A DNA stretch of 64,000 nt from Theocolax elegans (lineage: Eukaryota > Arthropoda > Insecta > Hymenoptera > Cerocephalidae). Of this stretch, positions 36,407 through 49,405 are shown in pieces. The translations under genes were made by a program, and so were the position numbers. The stretch spans positions 18,318,759 through 18,382,758 of the forward strand of contig CM047428.1 of NCBI GenBank assembly GCA_026168455.1, in the 5' to 3' direction. The notes beneath the pieces are model-generated. The model searched no databases, was not told the DNA's origin, and was given only the letters and a program-made list of their open reading frames with translations. Within the stretch, counting starts at the first letter, position 1; every line of letters starts with the position of its first letter.

Positions 36407-38127
36407 ATGTCCACGAAATCTTCGGTGGATTTGAGAGCAGAACTCGCTGAACTTGTAAAGAGGAAAGCAGAAATTGCAGTAAGTAATAGATATATGTAAA
36501 ATAAGTGTAAACATTAACAAAATTTTGTGCATTCGACTGCATTGTAGTATCAAATCTATATATATATTCTATATCAATAAGCATAGCTTTCAATTTTAAT
36601 ATTTTTTGTGTCTAATATATCTAAAAATTGATCATTTTGTTAGATTATACTACTATATTTTGAGGTTAAGTTTTTCATAACCTGTATACAAACAGTATTT
36701 TTATGTACCTTTGTCGTAAATCATGTTAACTGTTACAGGAAACTTTAGCAAACCTTGAAAGACAAATATATGCTTTTGAAGGAAGTTACCTAGAAGATAC
36801 CCAATTATATGGAAATATCATAAGAGGATGGGATAGATATTTGGCGAGTAACAAAAATACCAATAGTAAAGCAGACAAACGTAATAGAAAATTTAAAGAA
36901 GCTGAAAGATTATTTTCAAAATCGTCAATCACATCTATGGCTGTGAGTAAATTGTCAAATATATTTCATATCATCATTATGATTACTAATAAATGTATCT
37001 TTTGCCAGGCTGTCAGCGGATTAGCTGAAAACGCGCAGGAAAAAAGTAAGGATCTAAATGGATATTAGAGTCATTATAGTTACCAAATACTTGACACCTT
37101 TTATTCTTTTGTATTGTTCTTTTCTTAGTATCAATTATTTTGCACCTGCATTCTTGTATATTTTAGAGTATGTATATGTGATGTTTAGATTAATTTATGT
37201 GTGATGTGTACCACAATTAGACACTGTAAAATATTTAATGTTTTTGTCATATAAATAATTGATAGCTGACTATTATTTGGCTTAAGTTTTATTTTTTTTA
37301 GAATGAATATAACCTTATGCGAGAGTATGTGTAATTCATAAGTTCGTTATTAAATACGTCGAATGCTGGTGCTTATTTATTATTTTGTAAAAGTTGTATT
37401 TATAATTTATTGGCTAGAATTTTACACTATGTAGATAAAACAAATTTATATTCAAATATATGGTGGTAGTTTGATTTTAATACAATTTGGTAGTACATTT
37501 ATTAATTAATGTAGTTTGCAAATTTACTCTTTCAATCTGCAATATTGGGATGTTGAAATCTATCGCTGTTGAATACAATCGTACAAATCATAAAAAATAA
37601 AAAATAATAAATAATAATTTTTAGAAATTGATATTAATTATTTTAATTCTTGAATGATTTTTACTGCATTTTACACACATCAATAACGTTCTTTGCACGT
37701 CCTATTCAGCCTATCTGTGGTCCTGCTGTTTTTTCTTGCTTAGTACTTTCATTTAGCTATTAATAAAAAGTACCTGATTCTAGTTGACCGATACAGTGAA
37801 TCAGAATCGCAGATTGGAAACAGTGGCAGCGAGGATAATTGTAATTTTGGCAATACAAATACAGTTTCATCTAGTAATAGTAAAGAACCCAGTGGTAAAA
37901 ATCATACATCAGTTCAAACTGGATATGCACAAAATAATGGTTCACTTGGTAGTACGGACAGTAATGTGTCATATCCTATTCAATCCAATGGTCCTATATC
38001 CAATGGAAATCTAGATCATTCTTCGACACCAGTGAAAGATGGACATAATAATAGCAAAGATACCAACAAAAGTAGGCCATCAAATAGTGCTAAAAAAAGT
38101 AGTAGTAAAAGATCTAGGAATAGGTAG
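36407..38127 (+). CDS. MEAF6: MEAF6/Eaf6, subunit of NuA4 and MOZ/MORF histone acetyltransferase complexes
   Basis: Four exons, 36407-36478, 36739-36942, 37009-37045 and 37784-38127, join in frame to a 218-aa protein. All introns are GT-AG. The N-terminal half is nearly invariant with the MEAF6/Eaf6 family: [44 protein letters not shown], then [15 protein letters not shown]. This is a short coiled coil that, in the known complexes, docks Eaf6 next to ING and the acetyltransferase scaffold. The last exon (from about residue 105) is low complexity, rich in Ser, Asn and Gly, and ends in a basic tail ([11 protein letters not shown]). This resembles the lysine-rich tail of vertebrate MEAF6. The third exon is only 37 nt, as expected for a gene with alternative C-termini. 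Reading through intron 3 would stop after a short extension (KDLNGY), so that could be a second isoform. The gene lies 1.1 kb downstream of the calumenin-like gene on the same strand. Confidence 0.95.
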
Positions 38128-39056
38128 GATCGGTAATAAAATTTTCTTTTTCATTTTAAAAATTAATTTAACCATCCATTATTCATCAAAATGGATGAGA
38201 CTCATTTGTATTCATATTTATGATCAAATTACAAAATGATGAAGGTCTAAAATGTTTTGTAAAGATACTTTTAAGAATAATATTGTAAAGTATAAATTGA
38301 AATTGGGCAGTAGTTGTGTTTATGGTTTCTGTTTGTTATGTTCAAGAAAAGTTTTCATACATAAGTCTTTATATTTCAATTTCACCTGTAGGCAATATTT
38401 TTTATTAAACAAATATTGGATTCATAACAGTTTGCAAAATATAACCTTCATTGTAACAGAACATATTACAGATACTTATAAATCATTCCACAAACAAAAT
38501 AAATTTTATGAGTATATTATAAGTTTATTAAGTTACGAAATTCTCAGTATTTTTTATTTTCATAGTTGACAAGAAAATTTGTAAAACAGTGTGTAGTATA
38601 CTAATTCAAAAATTTAAGTAGTGTGAGACAATTTACATTTTAGTAATTTTTTTTAATATTATTAATATGATATTTTTATTTATAATTGTCTGATGTATAG
38701 TAATAATTTCTACAGTTAATGTTATACTACAAGTAATAGATGTTAAGATAGATATTACGCTCAATCATTTTAATCGAAACATCACTATACATATATTCTA
38801 CTTCTATACAGTTCAATTTTTTGTTCATTCTGTTGTAAAATTGAAAGGACTACATTTTAGAACATTATTGTTATTCCATTATAATCTTAGATGGAATGCA
38901 ACATGTTTTGATTGTGTATTGCATTCATAAATAGACAAAAATACATTCTAAAGGGTGTAACTCCCAAATGTTGCGAAATAAAATTTTAATTATATTGACT
39001 ATTGTAAATTAATATTGTGATTTAGTAAAAGAATTCTTTTAAGTGAATAAAAGTAC
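38128..39056 (+). other. Probable 3' UTR of MEAF6
   Basis: AT-rich sequence after the MEAF6 stop. A 105-aa open frame (38252-38569) has no recognisable domain and looks like chance. An AATAAA at about 39047, followed by a T-rich downstream element, is a plausible polyadenylation signal. The assignment is inferred from position. Confidence 0.35.
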
Positions 39057-40192
39057 TTTATTGTATACAATATAGGTTATATAGCCTTTTTTAAGATATA
39101 TATATATATACCTACTGTATTTTACTTTATTTATATGTATATTTTTATTTTAAAAATATCAGTATTTTATACCTATTACTAAATTACAGAATTTTTTGCG
39201 TAATTAAAAATTGTAATTAAAATTTTTTATACTGAACTACTTACGTAAAATACTACAATTTTCAAAAATTATAAGAAAAATTTAATATTTATTTTTTAGA
39301 TTGTGAAATATATTATTTCATAAAATGTAATACCTCCGCATTATAATTAAAAAATCAATTGCATTAAAATAATTTTTTATTCCAACATTATATAGCTTTA
39401 ATTTTTGTAAACCTTCCACTATCTTATATAAACCTGGATTTTCGAGTAAAAACAATTATTGGTATACATTTATTTTAACGCCGATAAAGCTTATAAGTAA
39501 AACAAAAGTTTTAACTGACTGGCCGACAATCAATATTTTAATTATTATGCATAATAATCAAAGTATTTTAACTGGCCGTAATATTAATAAACATAGACTT
39601 ATTACTATAATGTGTTTATTGAAATCAATTTTAAATAAATGTTTATTGCTAAATTACATTAGGAAAGAAATTCGTTTTATCAATTTTTGATGAAAGTGTC
39701 TATTTTGTAGAAACATTTATACTGTTAAATTTTATATTGCAAAAAATTAAACAGATATAAATTTTGATGTATTATTGGCCTTGGTTAATGAATTTTTATT
39801 ATAAACATTATTTGAAAGAAAAAGAAATTACAATTCTATATTAAAATTTAAAATTTCACAAGTAACGTACTAAAATAATTACATAATTGGCTTAATAGTT
39901 TATGATACTAATTTTGTAATTATTTTAAAACGATTATTATTTTTCCTGCGCTTACGGAAAGAAGAATGTAAAATAATTTAATAGCCTTGAAAATAATGAA
40001 AATAATAATAGCGTTCTCAAAATAAAGAAAAAAATTGTTATTAAAGAATAATGACATTATTCAAATGCTTGACGATTTTCAAATCTAAACCTACTATCCT
40101 AAACTAAGTAAGTATACTAATTCAAAGAGAACATTTGACAATCGTTTAAATAAAAAAAAAAAAAGAAAAGAAAAATAGGATATATAGATATT
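39057..40192. other. Intergenic region between convergent MEAF6 and cuticle genes
   Basis: The two genes end towards each other. The sequence is AT-rich, without open frames or clear repeats, and includes the short 3' UTR of the cuticle gene on the minus strand. Confidence 0.5.
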
Positions 40193-43100
40193 TCAATGAC
40201 GAGGCCTGTGCCTCGCTCGTTTATAATGTGGAAACGGTATAAAAGTGGGTACGACTTTAGTTTCCGCCGATTTCTTCGCAGGCTTAGTCTTGGTAACAAC
40301 AGCGTTAAACCCATTTTTATCATCGGCAGTATAAGCAACAGTTCTTATTGAACCGTCAGCTTCGACAACGGAATATTCACCCCTTACTGTATCGCCATCT
40401 CGTTCTTCCCAAGCAGCTTTGGAATCACCGGTATTACCATCGACGACTCCATAATTGTACGAGTATTTCGGATAGATCTGCAACATAAGAGAGAAAAGAG
40501 TTTGCTTGACTTTACTTTGGCGGGGAAAGCGGGGGAAAGTTGAATATGGGGAATAACTCGGAGAGTTTGCAATTATGCGTACAAGCGATAATTATTCTTT
40601 ACGACTGTGTCGGAAATTAATTTAAGACCCTCTATATATATATATATATATATATATATCTACCTGATGTTAATGAGCGAGACGGTATATAGTGTCTTTG
40701 AGAAATGTAGATACGTACTGTTTTCTTATATATATGGGCTATTGGAAACACTTGATAGTTTGTGAGAATGTTCTTTTCTTTCTTTCAGTATCCGAGGTTT
40801 GTTGTATACTTATTGTTGGGTGGTTTTTATCTCGAATGAATTATGACGATGTATACGGCCGCGTATAATTGTGTAGTATATGATAAAAGACACTATTAAC
40901 TTAGATTTTTTTTGTAAATAAATAATTCATATGTGATTATATTATAATTTACTAAAATTAATTTAAAATTTTATTGTATTAATAAATTTAAAGAAAAATT
41001 CATACACAACAATTAATTCCAACGTTGAAAGTGCTGACGCGACCCTTCGTCTTTCTCTACATCGTAAATAAAACTTTACTAAGTTAGTTATTTTAAATCT
41101 GTTTATGCGGTTATTATAATTGGTAAAATTTAATTATTGTCAATTTAAAAATCTGAAAGTTTAAAGCTCACGTTCGAAATATGACAAAAAGAACGTATCG
41201 TTTTTGATCAATTTTGCTAATATTGTAATTCGGCAAAGAGGTACCCCTTTATTAAAAGTCGATGTGCTTTCTATATAATTTAATTATCATTAAAGTGACT
41301 ACTACACTTTGATTAGCATAAAAGTATAGACAGTTAGTGTGTTGCTATTCATTGCACAAAATCGCAGTAAACGAAAGAAAGTGTCAAGTCTTTGAAACTT
41401 TGCCAAAAGCCGTAAAGGTATACATCTATGTTTACATTCAAGAAACATACCGAGAACTCGGCATCCTTATTAATGAGCTCGTGTTGCTTAGTAACAAAAG
41501 ATTTCGCTTTCTTTGATGCTGCAGGTGTGACGTAAACTTCCGATTTTTCAGTTTCATCCGTGTCGACTGTTTCAGGATACTCGTAGATTGGTGCTGGATC
41601 TTTTTTGTAACTTGCGTCTGTGCTCGACACGCATATTAAAAATGTCCCTCGATAATTTATCGTTGATCTTCCGTTACATAGGTCGATATCTATACCGTTC
41701 GATGATTCGGGAGTGTATCTATATTAATCATTAATATTACCATTATTTTTAAATATATAAAAGTTACTCTTTGAAGTGAATCCAATGTATCCAATGAGCA
41801 AAGTTTACAAATATTAAAAGACAGAAAATTAATTAATTTTTGTTACAAGAGGAATTCTAGAATATGCATCAAAAAGAAAATCTGGTTGCTTCAATGTGAT
41901 TCGTTTAGTATCAAGAGGAATCTGCTTGACTTTAAAATATTGATCTTTTAGAGTTACATTTACAAAAAGAAATTCCACTTGACTATAGTACAATCGCATT
42001 GATCAGATCAAAAATCTATTTTTTTTTTTCAACAAAATTAATACATTAGATTCCCTTGTTATTAAAAAATGTACTTACTGCGATATAACATAATCCTGGC
42101 GAGCAGTAACAGCGAAGAAAACTAAAAACACCTAGAAGATAAAAAAAAAGCATATAGCGATGTAAGTAGTATAACTTTATTGCGTACGTAAAGTCAAATG
42201 CGCTTTCAACTTTTAGTATTAAATTTCCTCGGATATAAGATCATAATTGCATAATTAAAAAAAAAAATCTTCATGCACGCAATGTAATATTTTGTTTACT
42301 GGTTTTGAACATTGTTACATTTCTCGATAAGCATATAAATAAATATACGTTCGAGTGCAACATCATATTTCGCATATACGTACTGTTACGAAATAAATCC
42401 TCATTCGGATGAGCTATTAATTTCGAGTAATCGCGACTTACATGGGATTCTCTTATAGCTGCGAAAATACATAATTATTGGGGAATGCGGAAAGAAAAGT
42501 ATATTGTATGTTACAATGATCTTATGTTACTTTTCTATTCTTTTCTTTTTTGGTCAAAGACTATGAAATCTATTACAAATTTTACTACGGACTTAAGTAA
42601 GAGTATGAAAAATTAGTAGAGTATGAAAAAAGTAAGAGCACAAAAAATTACGTCAAAATTATGTTTTTTATTATACCAAAGTGATATAATTAATAGAATT
42701 ACAAATTAATTATTTTTTTAATCAATGAATTAAAAAAAATTAATTCGAGAAGAAAAACTGATATTTGAATTATTGAATGTTATAACAAATTTAATTTAAT
42801 AATAAGTAATCTTTACTGAATTAGAATTTTTGATTAAATTGTCAAATTGAATACCGCAAGTTAAACGTGAATTATTATAACAGATTTTCTTAATCGTGTA
42901 TTATAATAGTCTTGTTATAATGTAAATTTTTCAAATAATGAAAATTGATATTTGATTAACAATAATATACATTACCGGCGATTACACAATTATTGGTATA
43001 CATAAGTGTGTACACCTTATTCGAGAACGAAATTGAAACGTATCTAGCGTAAAAACTGTTTATAAAACACTAGTAATCAATGCATACATAACACACGATT

Positions 43101-43222
43101 TTCAACTTTCTAATTGTACATACAAATTTGTATTATTAAGAACACATATTAAACTATATTTTAACAAATCACTTGGTTTTTCTTGTTTCTAATTTTCGCT
43201 TTACCTTTAGCTCGAACATCAT
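40193..43222 (-). CDS. Cuticular protein, CPR family, RR-2 type
   Basis: Four coding exons on the minus strand: 43222-43205 (MMFELK), 42131-42079, 41622-41451 and 40477-40193, total 175 aa. Phases are consistent and all introns are GT-AG. The first two exons encode a signal peptide ([16 protein letters not shown]), a very common layout for insect cuticle genes. The last exon carries the extended Rebers-Riddiford domain, about residues 83-142. It has [17 protein letters not shown], then [20 protein letters not shown], then a GFNAVV end. This is the RR-2 consensus, which binds chitin in hard cuticle. The middle exon is an acidic, Lys/Glu/Thr-rich linker, and the C-terminus is basic ([11 protein letters not shown]). 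A TATA box lies about 100 bases upstream of the ATG. The exact paralogue cannot be named. The acceptor at 41622 was chosen because it keeps the frame; the neighbouring CACAG would not. Confidence 0.93.
40633..40659. repeat. TA microsatellite in intron 3 of the cuticle gene
   Basis: About 13 TA dinucleotides inside the intron between the last two cuticle protein exons. Confidence 0.9.
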
Positions 43223-43321
43223 GTTGAAAATGAAACGTCACTTAAACTTTTCACGATTTCTCCAGCTCCGAAGATCTCACAGACCGAGTTCGATATGCGA
43301 CATTTGCGCGTCGCGGTGCTT

Positions 43322-43330
43322 CTTTATATA
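43322..43330 (-). promoter_or_regulatory. TATA box of the cuticle protein gene
   Basis: On the minus strand the sequence reads TATATAAAG at this position, flanked by GC-rich sequence. It lies about 100 bases upstream of the ATG at 43222. That spacing would put transcription start near 43295 and give a 5' leader of about 70 bases, typical of cuticle protein genes. Confidence 0.6.
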
Positions 43331-44249
43331 CCGCGGACATTCACTTACACACTCGTTTTACTTTTTTTTTCATTTCAATCCAGACGCTTCTCAACAAATC
43401 TATTTATTTATTATTATAATTTATAATATTAATAAGATACTTGTTTCATTATATAGTATTAATTATTATATTTGCTTTACAAAGCACATCTTTAAAACAC
43501 TCTAATGCATATTTCTATTAAATAATAAATTGCAAATATTATATTTACATTCAGGTAATAATTTAATCGTTCGCTAACATTTTTAATGTAAGAAAATATT
43601 AATTTTTTGGTATTTTCAAACTAAAATATCAAAATATATAAATAATTATGATATATTTATTTGTAAGAAAAAAAATTTGAAAACAAGTATTGACTACTTG
43701 TCGTTTTCGAAGAGGGTAGAATTGACGAAAGAAACACTGTTGCCTGTTTTACAGGAACTCCTCTAGTTCTCTCTAAGGTTCCCATAAACGATTGAAAACC
43801 AGTTATGTATGTACTTTTGTAAGAAACAATTTATTGACGTCCGTATGTACTTTCGGTTGATCGAACAAGTTTGATGATGTGCAAAATGTCTTAAGAAAAA
43901 AATTTTTTTATACTTACCGTTTTTTTAACATTATCTAATTCAACTGTTTTGAAATTAATTATTTGAAAAATTAACAAAATAAAAATCTATTTAGTTAAAT
44001 ATTCGAAATTTCTGTTTGCTTTTAAATTAAAAATACCATCTTTATATTAATACTTAAAATGTATTGTTCAGAAAAAATTATATTTATATATAATTAAATC
44101 ATAATACTTGGTTCAAAATATATTAATAATTTTTAAAATAAATTTCACACTTTTACTTTAAATTGTTTTTATTGTTAAACATTTTTTTTATTTATTATAT
44201 GTACATGTAAAAAAAACATTTAATTTAATAATTTGTGTAATGCATAACA
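43331..44249. other. Intergenic region between the cuticle gene promoter and mRpS15
   Basis: AT-rich noncoding sequence. Nothing recognised besides the 3' UTR of mRpS15 at its right end. Confidence 0.5.
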
Positions 44250-45365
44250 TTATGTATACGATGCTGCTTTTTGTTTAGCTGCTTCGATCTCTTCTTCAGT
44301 GATTGTAGGTGTAACACCACAAGCTATTTCTTCATTTCGTATAAATTCAAGTTTCTCTGCCTTTTCTTTAAAAAAGGTTTTATGTTGTGACTCTAATTCA
44401 GCCTTGTATTCATCTAACTTTTGTTGAATAAAATTATCGCAATATTTTCTTAATAATCTTCTCATACAATCCTTACGGAATAATCTTGGGTTTTCTCTGA
44501 AATTATAAAAAACATTTTAATAATTTATCTTACTCATTAGTTTAAAGAATAATTTTAATAACTTTAATGAATTACTTACTCAGGAAAAGGATAATAAACA
44601 ATATTAAGATTCTTAAGCAAATACTCAAAACGAGCATAGTCAAGAATCCTTAAGCATTTTAAAAATCTATTTCTTTTTTCAATTAATTCTTTTAAGTAAA
44701 CTTTTTGTTTTTTATTTCTCCAATGTATTTTTTGCTGTTCTTGCAAATTTAAAATTTTAGCAGTCATATGGGCAACTATAAAAATAAAAAATACAATAAT
44801 TAATAAATTAATATATTCTACAATCAACGATGTTGAACTGCTTTTATATACTAGATGAAAAATTTGTTAAAGTAAAACATTGACAAATATTTTTTACTTA
44901 CTTGTAGTTTCCATTGATCCTATATCATATTTATGACGTTTAACTAATGACAATATTTTTCTTTCCTTCAATTTTGTATAATTTTGTCTAGTATTAAATT
45001 CAATAGTAAATAACTTTTTGACATTTTCTTCAGCACTTAAAATTGTAATAAAATAATTAGGATTTGCACATATTTGAAGCATATAATTATTTGGTATCAC
45101 AGTCAATGAAACATTGTTTAATAAATGCAAATCCAACTTACTTTTCAAGTTCCTTCGAATCACTGTATCCTACAATATAATCTTTTGGAGAAATATCAAA
45201 TTCCAATCCTCTGTCGCCACTTTTTTTTGGATCAATACACGATATTTTTTCTGCTTGTATCCAATTTATAGGTAATTTCTTTTGTATTGCATAACCTCTC
45301 GTTACTTGTAAAAAACTGCCAAAAGAGTTCGAAAAACTCTTTAACCGACCTCGCACTATGTTCAT
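44250..45365 (-). CDS. mRpS15: Mitochondrial small-subunit ribosomal protein uS15m (bonsai homologue)
   Basis: Four minus-strand exons (45365-45142, 45035-44902, 44775-44580 and 44496-44250) give 266 aa with consistent phases and good GTAAGT donors. The first about 25 residues (MNIVRGRLKSFSNSFGSFLQ) are basic and hydroxyl-rich with no acids, as in a mitochondrial targeting peptide. The third exon has the S15 core, residues 125-180: a helix ending HWRNKKQKVYLKELIEKRN, then RFLKCLRILDYARFEYLLKN. This aligns with the bacterial S15 segment that begins with His-Lys-Lys-Asp and has the KRRRLLDYL helix contacting 16S rRNA. The charged C-terminal extension (residues 186-266) is usual for animal mitochondrial S15. 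In Drosophila the gene is bonsai. The protein should act in the 28S mitoribosomal subunit. Confidence 0.9.
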
Positions 45366-45974
45366 TTTTTCTTAATTTATTGCAGATTAAAAAATAATAA
45401 TAATAAATTAACAATTACATCGATTTATCTAAAAAAATGACACTTATCAATGAATTATAGAAATGTGTGTGTACATCTCTCAGACATTTTTGAGGTTATG
45501 TCTAAATGTGTTTTCATAAAATCACGTGGTTAAAGTGCGCGAAAAAGTAAATTCTTTAAATATATAGTTTCATTTACGCAAAGCATAAACGTTAGTATTA
45601 TATATTAATTGTTATTATTTGATTATAATTAATAATTAATGTAAAATTATTGTATCAAATATTTTATAAAATGTAATATAATTATTTGGTAGAAAATAAT
45701 GTAATGTTACTAATAAATATATTATTTCCGAAAAAACTGATATGTACAATTACGAATCTGAAAGAATAATAAATATGAAATTCAACTTCTTGTTATATTT
45801 TCTTTACGTAGTCTAAAGGAGTTAAAGGATTAAAGTGGTAAGCAAATAAGAGAACAATGATTAATTTAATTTCAAGTCTTCCAACCCCATATTTATTTCG
45901 GCAATGCCTTTTATATGAAAAAGTACAACACCATTTTTCGAAAGGGACGATATACACTTGTCTGTTCAAGGGAG

Positions 45975-46034
<60 letters not shown>

Positions 46035-46389
46035 TGGAGACAGAGACAGTGGATAGAGAAAGATGCGGTTATCGAGGCGGTCGAGGGTAATAGGAAAACT
46101 AGGAAAGAGTGCAAAAAGGATGACCCTCAAGAGAATACAATATGTATTTTCAATTATATATATATAACTATTTAAAATGTATAGCGTTTAAAACTTAATG
46201 GTAAAAAATACGTATGTTCTTCTTGTGTGTTCTTAATATTCCACAGTTGTATATATATATAATCGACGTATAGAAATCAATAATAACAAAGTATTGTAAT
46301 TACATTTAATCGCCTTTTACGTAGTAAATTCCTCAAATTGTATGTATATAGTAAAGAAAAAGAAGTATATTTATATTTATATATACATA

Positions 46390-46420
<31 letters not shown>

Positions 46421-49327
46421 GTATTCATAAATTGTAATCTCTTGTTTTTTTTTTTCGTTTGTCCATTGGCGTTGAATTGGGCGCGTGCTTTGTTAAAACT
46501 TGTATATCATCAGCTAAATCTACACAGGGTGTCCATCACGTTTTACAATTTCCGTATATGATTTTTAATGTTCTGTTTTTTATCGCATCGATGTCAATAC
46601 TTTTTTTTTTAAATAACACACAGCACCCTGGGCACATTTGCTTAACAATTAATTACGTAGATTAAATGTACACGAGAGCTTAAAAAGTACTATCCACCGG
46701 TATTATTTATTTTTGTTCGTCGTCAATCGTCATCCGTACGCCTCCATCTATATAATATATATCTGGATTTTTCTTTCGATTCGCTCTTATATAACAACGT
46801 TTAGTTTTACACGTAAAATCACTATTGTTTTTTTTTCAGCGAGACATCATGCAAATACGGTTGTTGTACCGTTATTTAAAAGTTGATTGCATCTCCTATT
46901 GTATATTTATATATATATATATGTGTGTGTGTGTATTTATGCGTATATGCACATACATATACATACATACATACATACATATACGTATATATTTAATATG
47001 TATATGCATACTGTTAATTTCTATTACATTTTAAACCGTTTACATGCATTTTGAAAATATGTTCTTCTATATATACATATATATTATATTATTAATATAT
47101 ATATATAATCACTAATATATCGTGCCGCTCCCCCATAACTTTCGTGATTGTCATACTTTTATGTTACCCATAAGTTTCTCGTTTGCCAAGCTGCGAGATA
47201 CATACAAACACATCTATAAATTAAATGAAAAAACAGGGGTTTCTCAGTTAGAGAGAACATCTTTTCGAAAGCATGTAAAAAGTATATAAGTATACGGAAG
47301 ATGCGAAAACGTTTATCGCCGAGCTTTTTCTTGTTTGCTTCATCTTTTTCTTTTATTTGTTCCAAGGCCTTTGGTTGTATAGAGCTTTACTCGCGTTTCA
47401 AATAAAAGTATACGCGCGAATTATCTTTTTCTTTTGTTGTTATTGCGAATTATCCTTTGCAAGTATATTTGGTAAATTTTACAGTTAATATATATATATA
47501 TGTATATATATACATATACGCACTGTATATACACATATACATACATATATATTATGCATGTGTTTGTACATACATATATAAATACGAGGAATAATCAGCG
47601 ACATCGTTTTCGCTTTTCTTTGACGATCACATCGTTTGTGTGTGTGTTTTTTTTTCATTTATATAGAACAAATCAGTTGGAGGCTAATATACATCAGTCC
47701 CTATATAATAAAACACTCGCTAATCGGAACTTATTGCGAAGAAATTACACGAGTTTCATTTTATTTCCTTTTTGTTTTATTAAGATTATTGCCGTGCTAC
47801 ACGAACCTCTCTGAGGCGAATGTTGTATAATACTTCTTTTAAAATATTTCCCATTGCTCGCCATATTCTTGCGATAGTATGATGCTTTAGTTATCAAGCT
47901 TGACGCTCTCCACGCTTATTTCGCTTTTTTCGTGAAAAAAAAAATTAAAATTAATTTTTAACTGGTTTTTACATTTATTACAAAATATCATATCCATTTT
48001 TCAAAGGAAAATTGTTTTTATTTGTGCACTTATAGTAATTATGTATATAATGTTCGTCGAATAATGTTTTTTAAAATAATTATAATTTTTCCTCGAATCA
48101 AATTGAATTGCGATAAGTACATAAATAAATGTAATAGGCAGATTTTTTGTAAAAAAGCGAAATATTACCATACTCGATTCACACAGCATAAACACAAGCA
48201 AAATGCATTTTTGGCCATTCGTTATCTTCGGTCTCTTAGTCTCTCTTATTAATCAACTTCTCTGACTCTACATTTTAATCAACGTGTCTCAATCTCTTAC
48301 TTTTTTTTTTATACTAAATAGTATTTTACGCATTGTAATTGGCACGAATTTATTCCTTTTCTTCTTCTACATCGCTTTTCTATATATATGTATATAAGTG
48401 TATTAATAAAAAAAGGTAAGGACAAAGAAAAAGATACAACACAGGAAACAAAAGAAATGCATCGAGTCAGCAATAAAATTGCACACGAGTTCTCGTTTAT
48501 CCTTTCGAAAAATCATTTTTTTACGTATACGTCTCACGTAACGTAAAAAAATCGCGCCTATAGGAGATAAAATATGTATATATTTATAATGTGAATTAGT
48601 TTACTTCTTTTTTTTTTGTTTAGCTGTATTAAGTCTCTGTGTAATGAATTTGTTGTGTGTCTGCGTGTTTACATTAGATGAAATAGTAAAATTTAATAAA
48701 ATATCCTAGGAATTCTGTCAGTTTAATCATTTTCCCTTCGCACTTTGTAACAACCGTGGTGTTCGTTATACACATATATGGGATGTACACACGTGTGTAC
48801 ATGTATAATACACCGAGCACTCGAACTAGCCGGCGAAGAAACGAATCCGGAAAATTGTGTTTATAAATTTTACCTGCATCGTTTACATTCGTGAATTATA
48901 TTTCTTGTTTATACAATTGTTTATGTACAATGCACATTTAATTTATATACAAAATTTTTACCGGCATGTGGAATGTGGAACTTTAACTTTTTTTTTTTTA
49001 CTTCCGTTCCACTATGGGATTATATCATATATTCTTTTAACGGATAGAACTATCTATGATACAATGTTGTATAATACATGTTATTTGATATAACCTAATA
49101 CTTTTTGCAGAACACTTTTGTGCAGAGACCTTAGAATCGACACATATTATTATATATATATTTATATATATATATAATATATTTTTTTTATCATTTTCAT
49201 CAATTGAGTATGTATACATAATGAGCTTATTTAAAGTTTTGTTTAGGTTCTTCGTAGAGCGAGCACTTGTTCAATATATCGTTGGGAACATTTTTTGTTT
49301 TGTTTTGTTTTATTTTCTTTATTTAAG
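45366..49327. other. AT-rich, microsatellite-rich stretch
   Basis: Many TA, GT and CA runs. Apart from the AG run and a 20-bp palindrome at 48783-48802, no gene is recognised. The density of T-runs and AATAAA would also suit a long 3' UTR, but I cannot show one. Confidence 0.4.
45977..46034. repeat. AG microsatellite
   Basis: A nearly pure AG run of 58 bases, about 600 bases upstream of mRpS15 on its 5' side. Overlapping open frames on both strands come from the repeat. Confidence 0.9.
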
Positions 49328-49405
49328 TTAGTTCGTTTCGAGAAGCAGCTTGTTGAAAAACTAGAAAGTGTGCATATAGATTACGAGACAATTAAACGAG
49401 ATTAC
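49328..49405 (+). CDS. Candidate internal exon, coiled-coil-like, gene unknown
   Basis: A long T-rich tract ends in TTTAAG at 49327, and a GTAAGT donor begins at 49406. Between them is a 78-base segment open in the plus frame (26 codons). It reads LVRFEKQLVEKLESV then HIDYETIKRDY, an acidic/basic heptad-like helix unlike the random low-complexity translation around it. Both splice sites are strong and the segment is phase 0 to phase 0. I do not recognise the protein. No adjoining exon has been joined to it in phase, so it may be a chance match or part of an unrecognised plus-strand gene in the 46-57 kb region. Confidence 0.35.

Noticed and set aside
38252..38569. 105-aa plus-strand frame after MEAF6
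   Set aside because: Lies in the probable 3' UTR, Ile/Tyr/Phe-rich as expected from AT-rich DNA, no domain.
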